The notes under the pieces are model-generated. The model saw nothing but the letters and a program-made list of their open reading frames with translations. It searched no databases and was not told the DNA's origin. From assembly GCF_017591425.1 (NCBI RefSeq), contig NW_024465751.1:3534001-3598000 (forward strand): a DNA stretch of 64,000 nt. The letters are read 5' to 3'. Position 1 is the first letter of the stretch. Each line of letters starts with the position of its first letter. The DNA comes from Ochotona curzoniae (Eukaryota; Chordata; Mammalia; Lagomorpha; Ochotonidae). This document shows positions 46,601-59,176 of the stretch, piece by piece. The position numbers and the translations under genes were made by a program.

Positions 46601-49600
46601 ACAAGAGCAAGTAGAAGGCACAAAGTTCCAAGAATGTAACAGTCTGATGCTCAACAGGGTGATGTCTTCTTTCCTTGATGTTTCCTTGTCGTGATCTGGT
46701 GAAAAGGACGATTGGCTGCAGGATTGAGGATCAGTAGTTTATACATCAGAGTCAAGGTGAAATCATCAAATACTCCAATTGATTTTACAGTAGAAATCTG
46801 GCAAGGCTTATATTGATCAATTTAAGACACCAAACTTATAAGCAACTCAAGGCTTAATACTTTGATTTGTCAAAATGTAGAGTGTGCCGAATCCTGACAA
46901 AGCTGAAAGTTTGGATAGTTCCCATTTTGCAATTTTCAGCAAATTTCTATGAAGAAAACAATCACACAGGCATTCATACACTTGGGAATGATGTTTCTGA
47001 AAAATCTATGTTTCTGGTATTCACAAGAAAAACTAAGGATCTTGGGTCCTGATTTGTGGTCATTTGCTTGTTTTCTCAGCTGAAATTCTCCACATTGTTG
47101 AACCAAGGTCACTCCATTGACAAGTGGCCACTTCTCCAGCACAGTGTATGATGGTGTAGCCAAGACATTAGCCTCAGCTACTTCTTTATTTTCACCTATC
47201 CTGCCTCCTTCAGGGGTGGAGAACATTATTTTTCAAGAATCATTTGGATATTCAGAACATCATTCAAGGCTGAATCAAAATTATTCACCTAAAATTTTCC
47301 TTGGCAGGGACAGACAAAGTGATTGTGCAAGGCTTAAATGGCCCATGGTTGGACATTCCTTATCCCTACAATTAATATAAGAGTCTCTCTGTCCCCAGCT
47401 CTCAAGTCACACACCAAGCAGGAACCCCATCCTCTCCCTCAATCATCTCCTATCCCTGTACTCATGCAACCTGTTAGCCTGCACTGAAATCAGTGTTGGA
47501 GTTTGCTTCCTTGTTGCACACACAATCAAAGGTGCAACACTGTAATAGCTAAAACCTCTATTTGCCTTAAACAAAACACGTGCTGACAAAAAATGGATTT
47601 GCTAAATTCTATTTCAGCCATCTACGTAGAAGAGCAGCAAACCTGTTTTAATAAAGTTGGCCCACGTGTGCCAGGATTCAGATATAATAGCATTTCTCCA
47701 TCTGAAATGAGAGTTTTCTGCCTGAGGAACTCGAGCAATAATATCAGATCAGGAATCCAGATTTAACTGATAAGCAGATCAGTTAGGCAGAAGCAAGCAT
47801 GTTTCCTGGGCTAGATAGAAACAGAGTCTGATGTAACTAGTTGAGTGTTCCACTGGCCAGAGTGCTTGGATCAGGATTAGGAACAAAATCCAGGATGAAA
47901 GAGATTTCCCTCTGGGCTCCAATGCTCCCTGTCCAAAGAACTCTGCCCAGCCTCTAGAATTGTGGTTGGGTAGGAAGGTCAGCCACAGCTGACCCTTTTC
48001 CCACAAGTTCAAAGAGAACCAACACCAGTATATCTATGTCCAAAGACCACAAAGAGCTAAAGCAGCAAGTACAGTAAAACCTTTACCATCAGACGAAGCA
48101 CACCAGGCAAAGATCCTTCCAAAGTATTGATGGGGAGTATCTCAAAATGATGTTTTAATGATCCAGCTTACCAAAATCAGTTAAAATTTCAAGAGTGAAG
48201 CACAGAGTTCATGAGCACATCAGCGACTAAATGCCTGCTGTCCGCTCAGCCTTCTTGTTGCTTTGTCTCCTCACCATTAAGGGATTGTTTCAGGACACGA
48301 AGGCCAGCGTTTTGCACAAATCCTTTCATCTGCCACAAACGTAACATGCTGACGGTATTTTGAAGCCTATGCTTCTTCGTAAGGGCGGGAAGAAATAATT
48401 ATCCAAAGGGCCTGGACCCCTAAGTGGTCCTTGAAATTGAGGACTAGTAGCCAGGCTGGAGAAGTTGCTGGAATCCTGCTGCAGGGCAGTTAACAATGCC
48501 AGCAGACCAGACATTCTGACTTTCATTATTTTGCTTCCTAGGCTCACAGCTGTGGGGCTGTTACAAAGTTTGTTTGTACCTCTTCCCTTGGGGGAGTCCC
48601 ATAGCCTCCTGCCACAGTACCAGCTCACCCACCTTTCGTTTTGTTTAGAAAACAGATTAAAACAAAGATGTAATCAAACACCCTTGCTATAGATGCATCA
48701 TGCAGACCATTGGGGTGTGACATTCCCTTTTCTCTTAGTACAGACAGGAAAAGTGGCAGCAGTCTTACTACCCCATCTTGCTTCCAGGGAATGGCCATTC
48801 ATCAGCACCTCCAGTCCCCTAAGAAGGTTCTAGAGGCCCTGTGTGCACATCATCCCAAAGGTTCCTAAAATTACAAACGCAACTGACTGCTTTCTTACCA
48901 GATGAAACCCGCCAATGAAACCTCTGCTCTTACCAGCAGATCTGTGCAGGGAAATTGCCTGTTTCAGACACTGCAATCAATCTCCCTGAATGCAAACCAC
49001 TGTAGATCAGATTGCTCCAGAGCTTCTCCCAAAAATAATTTTTTTCAAAAATGTTAAATGATAAATTATATGATGATGATAATATTAATGTGCTTGATAA
49101 GTTATTCCATGTCGTACACATATATCACATTACGGTGTATCCCATCATCAGATACAATTATGACTTGTCGAAGTAAAAATAACACAAAAATATGTTTTAG
49201 GTAGGAATCTGCTTCTTGTGACTTGTAGGACATAATAATGGAAAGTAAAATCTGATTTCTTCAAGCCACATCTTATGAGTGGCAAGTCTGAAATTCAGTG
49301 CAAAGGGGTGACAGAAGGGTAATCCGGGAACTGGTGGACTAACCTAGTTGACTCTCCTATGTCTGAGTGCAGACCCCAACCTTAAAGAGTAATTGAGACA
49401 AGTAGACGTCCTGTGCACAAGAGATGGAAGCCTTGCAGCTGGGCTCTGATCATGCTGGATTTGGCCTGCTCACTCATCCTTCCCAAATCAGCAGTGAGCC
49501 ACGCCAAACTGTGGGACTTGAGTCACAAATACCTACAGGTACTTCCCCTCATAGGGAACTTAAAACAACAAAGCCCTTGCACAAAAGCCTTTAACCTTCC

Positions 49601-49967
49601 ATTGTAAATTGGCTCATGAAAAACACCCAAGCTGAAATCAGGGCAGGTGGTGGGCCAAGAAAAGGCTGAAGAGTACTCCACTGCAGTTTGTGGTCCCAAG
49701 TGCCCTAGCAGCCTGCACTGGGGGGCAATAATGGGACTCACCCTCTGGAAGCCAGAAACTTTAATAAAACCTCACATTTATAAGCATCAGAAGCATGTCT
49801 TCAAAGCCTTTCCTCTTGCCTGGAGTATCAACAGATAGTGTTAGCTTATGCTGATCCAAAGCAGGGTTTGGTTATATAATAGAAAACTAAGCTACTTTTT
49901 AATTAATATAATTTGTTAAACAGAATTTTTCTAAATTTCGAGTCCGTAAGAGAAATAAGACTTTTTC

Positions 49968-50292
49968 TTCAAACACTTTATGTATTTTCACTGGAGAGAC
50001 AGTTATAGTGAGAAGGAAAGAAGGAGAGAAAGATTTTCCATCCACTGGCCTTCTCCCCAAATGCCCACAATGGTCGGAGCTAAGCTGATCCAAAACCAGG
50101 ATCTGGGAGCCTCTTCCAGGTCTCCCATGTGGGTGCGAGATCCCAAGGCTTTGGATAATTTTCTGTTTTCCCAGGCTGCAAGCAAGGAGCAGGAAGGGAG
50201 ATGGAGCAGCTAGGACATGAATAAACACTCACATGGGATCCTGGCACTTGCAGGGGGAACATTAACCAATTGAATCATTGCGCTGTGTCCCA
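49968..50292 (-). mobile_element. C-family SINE, minus strand
   Basis: AAAGATTTTCCATCCACTGG, GGAGCTAAGCTGATCCAAAA, GGGAGCCTCTTCCAGGTCTC, CCCAAGGCTTTGGATAATTT, CCAGGCTGCAAGCAAGGAGC and TGAATCATTGCGCTGTGTCC. Nearly full length. Confidence 0.88.
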
Positions 50293-51124
50293 AAAGAAGT
50301 TTTTTAAAAAGAAGGAAGAGAGATTTCTGGCAACAAAAGAGCAGAAACACTGCCCTAGCAATAATTTTGTTATAGAAACTTTCAGCCATTTATCATAAAT
50401 TCCACACATACCTGTTAAAACAACTAGCAAAAACACCAGGTACTAGACTAAGTTATACGTAAAATATTGCATATGATCATCAAGTGATCACAATTTAAAG
50501 AAAACAAACATACAATGAGGCTATTGCAATAAATCATAGCAACTTTTGTGTTGAGGACAAGTGGAAACTCCAAGCAGATTTCCTGGAGAAGGTGCTATCT
50601 GATCTGGTTGCTTAAGTAGCAGAAGGACATATCCCTAGGAGTTATATGATCCGTTGCAAAAACACGCTGGTCTGAGCAGTTGTCTGTGAGCTCACGTTGT
50701 GTCAGGTGTCTGAGCTTCCACTTCCACCACAAGGTCAGGTGTCATTTTTACATCAGTGCTCAGGGTACACACAAACTAAGAGGCATTCTGAAATACAGAG
50801 AAACTCTGGCCACCTGTAAAGCAATTGGGCAATCCTTTCTTATTAACCTGCAGAAGACAGTCACAGGGAGGGAGATTAAAAGCTCTCAGGAATTAGAAAT
50901 AGGTCTGGTGGATGAGAGTTGTGAATAAAGCAACAAAGAGCTTTAGAGTATTGCTTTCCAAATATCATGCCATAGAATTTATGAAGGCAATCCAAGAAAA
51001 AGAGGGCTTGCTTTTTACAGAAGTTTGAGAACCTTAGTTTAACTATCTTATTGTTACAGAGCTTGTCGGTATTTTTATCTCAATAATGCAGGCCATAAGG
51101 ATTCAATAGGAGTTTAATATAAAT

Positions 51125-51260
51125 TTGTTCATTCAGTGACAGTGTACCAAGTGATTACAATATATCAAGCACTGGCTCAGGCACTGGGAACAAAAAATCA
51201 AAAATCCCAAAGTTGTCTCTCAAGGACACTAGTGAGGGGAAATAGCTATAAACAAATAAT
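51125..51260. repeat. Old L2-type relic
   Basis: TTCATTCAGTGACAGTGTAC, TATATCAAGCACTGGCTCAG, GCACTGGGAACAAAAAATCA are the opening of the same ancient family as 13300 and 41990. Confidence 0.5.
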
Positions 51261-51959
51261 GGATCCACATGGCCTAAACCACAGAACCACTTTCAGAGAA
51301 AGCATTTGGTCATTCTTCTTTCCTGGAACACATTTTCAAGAAAGTGGATTAGGAAGACCTGGAAATGAAGCAGAACCCTCCAGCTCTGACCCTGAGTAAG
51401 CAACTTCAGTTCTAAAATTATGTTCAGGACACCCAGGATTTGGGGATTATAGTTTATGTTCCACAGAGCCAAACTGTTTCGCACTCAAGAAAACAGGTTA
51501 TTCCCCAAGACTCTGAAATCCTATTGGGATGAATTTACCCACTTTGACAAACTCATTTATTATACTGAAATCTGTGGTCACCCATGAAATAATATAACCT
51601 GTAGGAAAAGCAGGTTTCCATGGGTAAACAGAAAAGACACAAATCCAAAGTCCTCTATGCATAAACCAAATGGTGGGCTGAAGAGAAAGCATGGTCACCC
51701 ATACCCTATTTCAATGCAGCTTTCAGAGAGCTACACAGACCTCTGAGTGCAATTCTCACCAGGATGGAACCCATCTCCAGAAATCTGGGTTCAAAGGGCA
51801 TTTTGTTCACATTTGGCCTTTGATCTGCCTTAAGCACCTGGAAAAGAGGAAATAATTTCTGAGGCACCCAAGAACAGCACAGCTTTCAGTTATGGTGAAT
51901 CTAAGAGATATGACACTTTCTTCCTAAGGAACACAGCCACAAAATGTGACAGTTCTTTG

Positions 51960-52255
51960 TTTTATAAAGATTTATTTATGTATTCATTCATCCATTCACT
52001 CATTCAAAAGACATAGTGACAGGAAGGGAGAGAAAGAATCATCATCCACTAGTCCAAAGCCAAGAGCCAAGAATTTCATGCAGGTCTCCCACTTAGGGGA
52101 ATGGTCTCCAGGAACTTGGTCATCTGCTGCTGACTTCCCAGGCACAATATCAGGTAGACCAGAAGTGGAGGAACCAAGATTAAAGGCAGTGTTCTAGCAA
52201 AGGGGTGCCAGAGCGCAAGCAGCAGTTTAACTTGTGCTACAATGTTGGCCCCAGG
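51960..52255 (-). mobile_element. C-family SINE, diverged, minus strand
   Basis: ATAAAGATTTATTTATGTAT, a CATTCATTCATCC stretch, CCACTAGTCCAAAGCCAAGA, CATGCAGGTCTCCCACTTAG, CATCTGCTGCTGACTTCCCA and TAACTTGTGCTACAATGTTG, GCCCC at the head end. Confidence 0.78.
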
Positions 52256-52692
52256 CTTTGACATTTCCAGTGCAAATCTGACCACCCAAACATCTAAAAC
52301 AGGAGCTAAAATAAATAAATAGCATTATAAAATATGTATAACAACATTTATAGCACTATTTACAACTTATTTACAACATTGCAAGCTCAATCTGACCTCC
52401 TTAATATCTAAAAGATTTCAGCCAAAGTAAATAAATATGTGTATATGTAATACTGTGTAGAAACATAGTGAATATATTTCAATATACATTAAAACATATT
52501 TGGGCATCAGTGTTCAATTATATATTATATTTAACCTCATTGTATTTGCAATTTATTTCCATTCGATCCTTTTGTTTTTCACAGTCTCGATCTAATTCCT
52601 TAAATTGTTCATGTGAAAGAACATTCTAATAGCTGAAGGTCATTGTAAGATTAAATAATATTTGAAAATTTATGCTATTTTTAACAATCTCC

Positions 52693-52718
52693 AACTAACT
52701 CACACTGGTGAGTTAGTT
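52693..52718. repeat. Perfect 11-bp hairpin
   Basis: AACTAACTCAC, loop ACTG, GTGAGTTAGTT. The arms are perfectly complementary. It lies outside recognised repeats. Confidence 0.9.
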
Positions 52719-53173
52719 TCATAAAGAAAAGGAAAATATTCTGTTTTAAAAATGACTCATTCCAGTATGATCTTAACTAGGCAAATTAGGCACGTAATAC
52801 ATTTCCCAATATATCATTGACAAATGCTGCATCAGTATTGGGATTTTGGGCATTATCCCACTGAAGTTGAAAACATAGTTCAAATCTTTGGAATCTTTAG
52901 TTGTAGAACAAAAGAAGGTATTAGAGATAAATGAAGGCTGTGGTTTTGCATACAATGTATCCCAATTTCAATTTTCTTGCCTTTCTGAACTTAGGCTGTT
53001 TTATCTTGAGTATGCAAGTGTATTCTCTTAAGGGAGGAGATAGACATGTGTAATTGTCACATGCAATTGACAGAGCACACAATCAGAGAAAACAATCGGT
53101 GTTAATTGAGTATCTACATAAAGTACGACTTATATAATTGTAAGAAATATGAATGACTGATTAAACAATGGAA

Positions 53174-53511
53174 CAATGTTCCAAGCCTAGCGTGCTGGCA
53201 TGGCAGCTAAAGTCCTCACCTTGAACACACCAGGATCCCATATGGAAGCTGGTTCTAATCTCAGCAGCCCCACTTCCCATCCAGCTCCCTGCCTGTGGCC
53301 TGGGAAAGTAGTCAAGAATGGCCCAAAGCCTTGGGACCCTGCACCCATGTGGGAGACCCAGAGGAATCTCCTGGCTCCTGGCTTTGGATCAGCTCAGCAC
53401 CAGCCATTGCGCTCACTTGGGGAGCGAATCATTCGACGGAAAATCTTTCTCTCTGTCCCTCCTCCTCTCGTATATATGACTTTGCAATTAAAAAAAAAAA
53501 AGCAATGTTCC
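53174..53511 (+). mobile_element. C-family SINE with 9-bp target-site duplication
   Basis: Body 53183-53502: GCATGGCAGCTAAAGTCCTC, CACCAGGATCCCATATGGAA, GGCCTGGGAAAGTAGTCAAG, AGCCTTGGGACCCTGCACCC, CATTGCGCTCACTTGGGGAG, tail TGACTTTGCAATT and an A run. CAATGTTCC at 53174-53182 is repeated at 53503-53511. The element is fairly young but has lost several CpGs. Confidence 0.92.
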
Positions 53512-56134
53512 TCAACAATATTGGCATTTTGATGAAAAGAGTTCCTGCCAGCTGGTTCCCCTACCTAGTAGCAGTAGTAGAAGAAAGAGGAGGTGTTTCC
53601 AAATTTCTCTCTTATTTGAATCAACCACAGCAGTAGTGAATAGGAAGAGGTGATGTGTTCAGAATTTCCAGAAGATTTCATCATCTCTGCCAGTGGCAGC
53701 TGACTCCTCCTCTGAGTAGACAAGTGTTCTAAGCACAGGCCATAGGAGGCAGTGTGTAGGTATGGCTCCAAACATTCGACAGAGACAAGAACTGCTCCAT
53801 GATGATTCTTCCAGTAGTCTGTATCCATGAGAGAAAACTAGGGAGTAAGTGAAGAGTTAATTCACTAAATGAAGTGAATAGGACTGTCACTGGGAGATTA
53901 TTTCCTTGTTGTTGAGGGGGAAAGCCTTTTCTTGTGTGAGAAGAGGTTGTATAGATATATGCAGTTATAATTCTTGTTGCAGCAGTAGCTCTTACTATAA
54001 TTTAAGGAAATCTGTCCCAGCCATAGTTCCTGAAACTTCCCTGCTGTGTGTAACACAACGATGTGAGAGCCGCTGGAGCCATGAGGACATCACGACACGC
54101 AGGAGCTCAATTTTGTTCAAAGGAATAAAATTGAAAAAAAGCTAAAATGATCAAAAGTGTTAGACATGCCTATCTGTGAATATGCAGGAATTTCAGTAAA
54201 CTTCATGTCCTTCTCTGAAAAGCCAGCCCCAAGTACTGTTCAGGAGCATCTAAACAGAAGGTATCCCAGCCAAAGGATAATGGACTCTCCTTTCCGTATC
54301 CCTCATAACATTCAAAAGATAACAATAAAAACTTGAATTGTATCAATTCCCAGTCTCTGTGGAAATAATCTCCTTTGGTGAAACAAATAGAAAGGGTCAG
54401 CTTCTTTGCTTTCTAAGATGCTGCTCTAACAGCATTTTAGTTCCAGGCAAGGCTCAAGCCCCTTAGCCGCGTGTGAATCCTACTGTGGAATTTTCTGGAA
54501 CATTGGTCCCTGCTTCCATTTCTCAACCCCATCCCTTATCCTTGCCTCTCATCCTGCCGTTCCTGCTGCCTGCAAACATCTATCATTTTTCTCTGCAGTG
54601 GTCTCCTTAATATCCAGAGCTGAAATTAACTGCTCCAGTGCACCAGAGCATAAACCTGCTTTCTCTTTTTTAGTACAAGGAGCTTCATCCTTTGTCCCAC
54701 TGCTGGAGATGAGCTTTCAATAACTCCTTCCAGTGATGAGACCCTGCAGGAGAATTATTTAAGACCTCCAATTCAGGTTACACTGATTATGTCCAATGAT
54801 GGTTCATCTGAAGTATCCAATAACACTTTATGTGGAATCTGTATGGAGTGGGCTGATGACTTCATGGTGCTCAGAGACCTTGCCTGATAACTGTGGCCCT
54901 AGACTAACACAGATCTGACTCTGACCTGCAAATGAACTAAAGGTTCTTAACCATGTCTCTCAAAGGCTTACGGACTTATGAAGGGCAGTATAGGAGCATC
55001 TCCTAGGTAGTCTGTCTCCTCCAACAGTCTGCTGTTCGCTGGCTGGATAATCTTACTGTAGGCTAGCTGTGTTTTAAACGTATCCAGAAGGGGCAAGCAG
55101 AGAACAGCAGAGACTGAGCATGTACCAGGCAGTTTTCACCTGCCGGCTCCACAGATGAATCCCACCCACCCCTCCTCTCAAGGAAATCTCTTGGAGTGAT
55201 GGACTGGGCTTTCCTCACCTATTCGTTCACGTTCAAATCATAATGTCTTTTTAAAAAAAAGCCAGGAGTCTGAAATCGGAGCTGGGAATGACTGTTGCAT
55301 TTGGCTAGATTCAGCCAGTGAATCTTATCACTGGTGGTCAAGTCACCAGGAGGTAAAATTTCTTGGCTGAAGCTGGTGTGCCTTCGCTGAGCCAATGCAA
55401 TGTCTGCATCTGTGTATCCATTTCCAATTGCTGACTTTGGTGGCTGTGCGTCATGCCACCTCATGTCATTGAACCCTGGCAAATTCTGAAAGGCTAGAGC
55501 TGCTTGCATTTTTTTTTTGCCCGGAGAAAATCAAGCACATATATATCTATAAGCATATAGATATATAATGGTCTACTTGGAGAGAGAGGCATACTTGCGA
55601 AGTGTAAAAATTTAACAACCCTTGCCAAGCTGAAGGAGTACATCCTGGCACATCTAGCTGACTCTGTTAGAAATGCTAAAAAGATAAAAGACTTGGAACC
55701 CCAGGCCTCTCCACCACCAATGAAAATCCACATGAAAATGTGGCATTCTGTTGGGTTGGAGATGATCATTTTGTGGGGTCTTCACATTTTTGTGCTATTC
55801 TGGGGCATTCTTTCTCTTAACGCTGAAATCATCTTAGTTGGAGAAAGGCCTTTGATTTACATTTCTTAAACCAGCAATTCTCCAAATATCTGAACCCTGG
55901 GAATTCAGTGCACCTACATAAAGGAAATGAATGTTCCCTATTGGTGTGGTATTTTGCCAGGCTGTGTTTCTGAGAATCAAATATTAACTAATGGACCTCT
56001 GTAGGTTTCACTGAATACTACTGCATGAAATGCTGTTACTGTTTGCAATGCAACATGATCTAAAAACATTTCATTTGTTTTTAATCCAAAGGGGACTAGC
56101 AGGTTTATTGTGTTTGCATGTGCTTTCCCCCTAG

Positions 56135-56332
56135 ACTCTGGCTGCCCTAACAAGAAATTCAATAAATCTGCTTCCAAACCATCTTGCACAAGCTTTGCAT
56201 GTCCAGTCTGGGCCTGAGGAAATTAACAAGAGAATAGAACATACCATCGACTTGCGGAGTGGTGATAAATTGAGAAGAGAGCATATCAAGCCATTCTCAC
56301 TGATGTTTAAAGACTCCAGCCTGGAGCACAAG
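56135..56332 (+). CDS. ADCY8: ADCY8 coding exon: end of C1b up to the second membrane block
   Basis: This 198-nt exon holds 66 whole codons (phase 0 at both ends). It encodes [20 protein letters not shown], then [20 protein letters not shown], then [20 protein letters not shown] and SLEHK. It forms the last part of the C1b region, cytosolic and largely helical with many charges, and stops just before the sequence that in this family leads into transmembrane helix 7. By inferred human numbering it covers about residues 635-700. Acceptor TTTCCCCCTAG, donor AAG|GTAGAG. Residues agree with recalled human ADCY8 throughout. The C1b region of Ca2+-stimulated cyclases takes part in regulation, so a cassette of this size that keeps frame could in principle be optional, but nothing in the sequence shows that it is. 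Confidence 0.96.
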
Positions 56333-56839
56333 GTAGAGCTGAGTGGCTCTTTTTCTAAGTAAATTGCTGTTGTAAATGTGTGTGGGACTAGAAAGAGAAC
56401 CCAGGCTCTGTGGTGTTTGGTGTCTGTTCGTTTGCTGTTTGTTTGGTTTAGTTTGGTACTGTCTGTTTTTTGGCTCTCTGAAATTCATAAGATGGAAGAC
56501 CAACCAAGAAAGGAGATACTAATTAGAAAAAGAACAAGAGTTTGGCAACTTAAGAAAAGGTGACTGAGAGATCAGAGTCCTCCAACTCAATGAGCATTCA
56601 GAATTCTTCCCACTTCCAAGTGGTGTTAACAACTCACCCTTGGCTTTGCTTTTGGATGAATTCATAGCAGTTGCAAGACTTGTAGTTTCCTATGTGAGGG
56701 GACCCAGTAACTTGCATAAGCACTAGTGCTGAACACTGTTTTCCTTAGATGCTAGACATCTGTTACCCTGTTCTCCCGGTGTTCTGCTCTCTGAGGGTCC
56801 ATCCTTGCATTCCTCTCACCTCCATGTCAGGGGAGTAGA

Positions 56840-57010
56840 AAGAGGATGGGGTTATGAATCCAGTGAGGTTTGAATTCCACCTCTGCCACTTCCTTGCAAG
56901 GTCACATTTGGTAAGTGGGGCAAGCCAACTGAGCCTGACTTCCTCTCTATTTAAAGGGCATAATGAAACTGCCTTCTTGACTGGATGCTGTGAAAGTCTC
57001 CAAGGTAATG
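56840..57010 (+). repeat. MIR fragment
   Basis: AATCCAGTGAGGTTTGAATT, CCACCTCTGCCACTTCCTTG, AAGGTCACATTTGGTAAGTG, CTGAGCCTGACTTCCTCTCT match MIR in order. The 137-codon frame at 56854-57267 begins inside it. Confidence 0.8.
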
Positions 57011-58469
57011 GCTTCATCTGGAGAAGTGTTCAAAACTGGCAGTCATCGCCACAGGATGATGACTTTGTCCTATGCCCCTCCCCCTGCCCCACCTCTGCCT
57101 TGCAAAGGGAAGAGGGCAAACTGGGTGCTGGCCTTACCAACTGGGCTGCTCCCCTTCACAGCTGGGAGTACACAGTCCTTCCTCGACTGAGCACAGGAGG
57201 AGCCTGGCATCTGTGGAGCCTTGGGCAGGAACAGCAGGGGATTTGCAAGCAAATTTTAAGAGTTTGATCCAATACTCTGTGAAGCTCCAGTGAGCAATTT
57301 TGGTGTGTGATTTCACTCAGCTGCCTCGGAGATTCTGCTTCTTTGGCTCGGGAAATTCACACTTCTGTGCACATGCCCCATTCCCAATGAGTTTGTGAGA
57401 GCTACCTACAGATTGCAAACTGCAAAATTAATACCTTCACTGGCAATTCCCAATTTGAAATGTATTGTGTCTATGTGCTAACTAAACAAAAGGGAAAGAA
57501 GCATTTGCCTTTCTCAAGCCCCCAGACACAGTAGGTGTACTTGCTTATTCATAATATAATTAAGGGCTTAAGGTCGAAATTAAATGCATAAGAGCAGGAT
57601 GATGAGCACGGAGGCTTTGCAAAGAATCTTCGCAATTAGCTTCTGTAAAAACCTGTGTCCAGAGCTATACCAAACCCTTTTATACATTGCTGCTGAAAGA
57701 TGTAGTGCTTCTCTAATGACCTAGACCCTGTAGATTGTAGCTCATTTCTACTAGGTTTTGTGAATATCCACTTCTTATCTATATCCTCCTGGGGCTATAA
57801 GAGGAATAAATCTAGGAAGTCAGAAGATGGTATCCAAGAGACATGGATATGAGATTTGCCAATGGACAGTCCTGCCATGTACCACCAAGCCAACTTTTTA
57901 CATCCCTGATGTTACCAGAAATGCCCGGTGGGTCCTTTCCCCAGCTTAGTACAAAAATAAAAGCCGGGAACCTCTTATGGACAGAAAAGCTTATTTGCGA
58001 AGGGACCAGGAGAGCAGGGAAAGAGAGGGAAGGGAAAAGCACTTCCCAAGAGAATGCCAAGAGGTGAGGTGCCTCTGGAAAGGGGGAGAGAGAGAGAGAG
58101 AGAGACACCAAAGGTTTAAGGAAAGGTCTTGGGATTTTAGGCCTTCCCTGACCCCTCCTTATTGGGTGGGAACCTACAGGTAAGATGTTCCCCATTGGTG
58201 GTCTCTTAATCATTTAGAAAATGGGTGGGCAATGCTGGTACCACCCACCTGATGGTGTGGCCAAGACCTCAGCGGGCCTGATGGTCTCACCTGCTGGTGA
58301 GTCAGTGAAACACATCTTCTGTCAGAGATGTACTCCACTGACCCTTGCTCTAAGATTCTGTCTAGGCACCATGCTACTGCAAACAGAGAATATGTCACAA
58401 GTTACACATCTGGTTTTTACCAAACACCAAGTGCTATTTCTACACTTTCTACAATAATTAAATGTCAAC

Positions 58470-58600
58470 AACAGTACAAAGTAGATGTAATTATGAATCT
58501 TGCTTTACACGTGATAAAATAAAACATGGAGAAATAATTACAAAGCTACTCAAATACAAGCTGTAAGTACACTAGAGCCTGAACCTGCTATGATACCAAA
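58470..58600 (-). repeat. MIR fragment, minus strand
   Basis: TGCTTTACACGTGATAAAAT, AAAACATGGAGAAATAATTA, CAAAGCTACTCAAATACAAG, CTGTAAGTACACTAGAGCCT look like a decayed reverse MIR. Confidence 0.5.
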
Positions 58601-59176
58601 GCCAGTATTCTTCAGCAATTCCAAAACTTGCTCTTCCAGCCTCTTGGAGAAAAATATATTCACATGTTACTTTTTGAACTTTGAACGAGGCAAGAGGAAC
58701 AAGGAAAGGCTTTAGAGGAGGGACTGCATGGGAAATGTTTCTTGAGAGTTACAGAAACAAAAACAATGTTTTCAAAGCCATAAGATTCCAAAGTCAGTGC
58801 GTACCATTTGTGTGCAAATTATTCTGTATATCAGAGTTTATCATTTGATCACATCCTCTTTCAATACAAAAATTACATTTACAGTAGAAAAAAACTGAGC
58901 CTCTGAAATACAAAGTTGAGATCTTGGAGCTCAAAATTGGCTACTTCCTTCCACTGACTATAAGATGCTGTAAATTGCAGATGCTGTGTCTGCTATGCAG
59001 CACTCAGAAAGAAAAAGCTCCCTCACACACACAATAAGCTGTACCTGCATCTTTGAAGTAAATAAACAGAAAAATAAAATCAATAGACAAGAGCAGTGAG
59101 GAAACAGACACACTTATAATACTACTCTTGTATTGATTAGATGAAAGAGTTCCCTAAACATTAAAACTCCACAATG

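Larger units (their letters stand above)
38019..56134 (+). other. ADCY8: ADCY8 intron (18.1 kb)
   Basis: 18,116-bp intron, the longest complete one here. It holds SINEs (38930-39170, 46040-46340, 49968-50292, 51960-52255, 53183-53502), a lagomorph-type L1 3' end (39882-40260) with a hairpin-forming segment beside it (40423-40570), L2-type relics (41990-42430, 44225-44490, 51125-51260), a MIR (43005-43140), a possible L1 tail (46440-46600) and a perfect 11-bp hairpin (52693-52718). Blocks at about 44.5-46.0, 47.0-49.9 and 54.0-56.0 kb show no repeat I recognise and are candidates for conserved noncoding sequence. No further exon of the family was seen. Confidence 0.75.

Noticed and set aside
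54650..54900. Exon-like start after a CTGCTTTCTCTTTTTTAG acceptor-like sequence
   Set aside because: The acceptor-like tract is good, but the following frame does not match any ADCY8 segment, and the exons on either side (ending 38018, starting 56135) already join in phase with contiguous protein sequence.
56854..57267. 137-codon plus frame just after the last exon
   Set aside because: It begins inside a MIR relic and has no known domain. The overlapping frames on the opposite strand are equally open, as expected for GC-richer chance sequence.
57812..58213. 133-codon minus frame rich in Ser-Leu repeats
   Set aside because: The Ser-Leu run is the translation of a GAGA microsatellite (about 58088-58105); the rest shows no recognisable domain.
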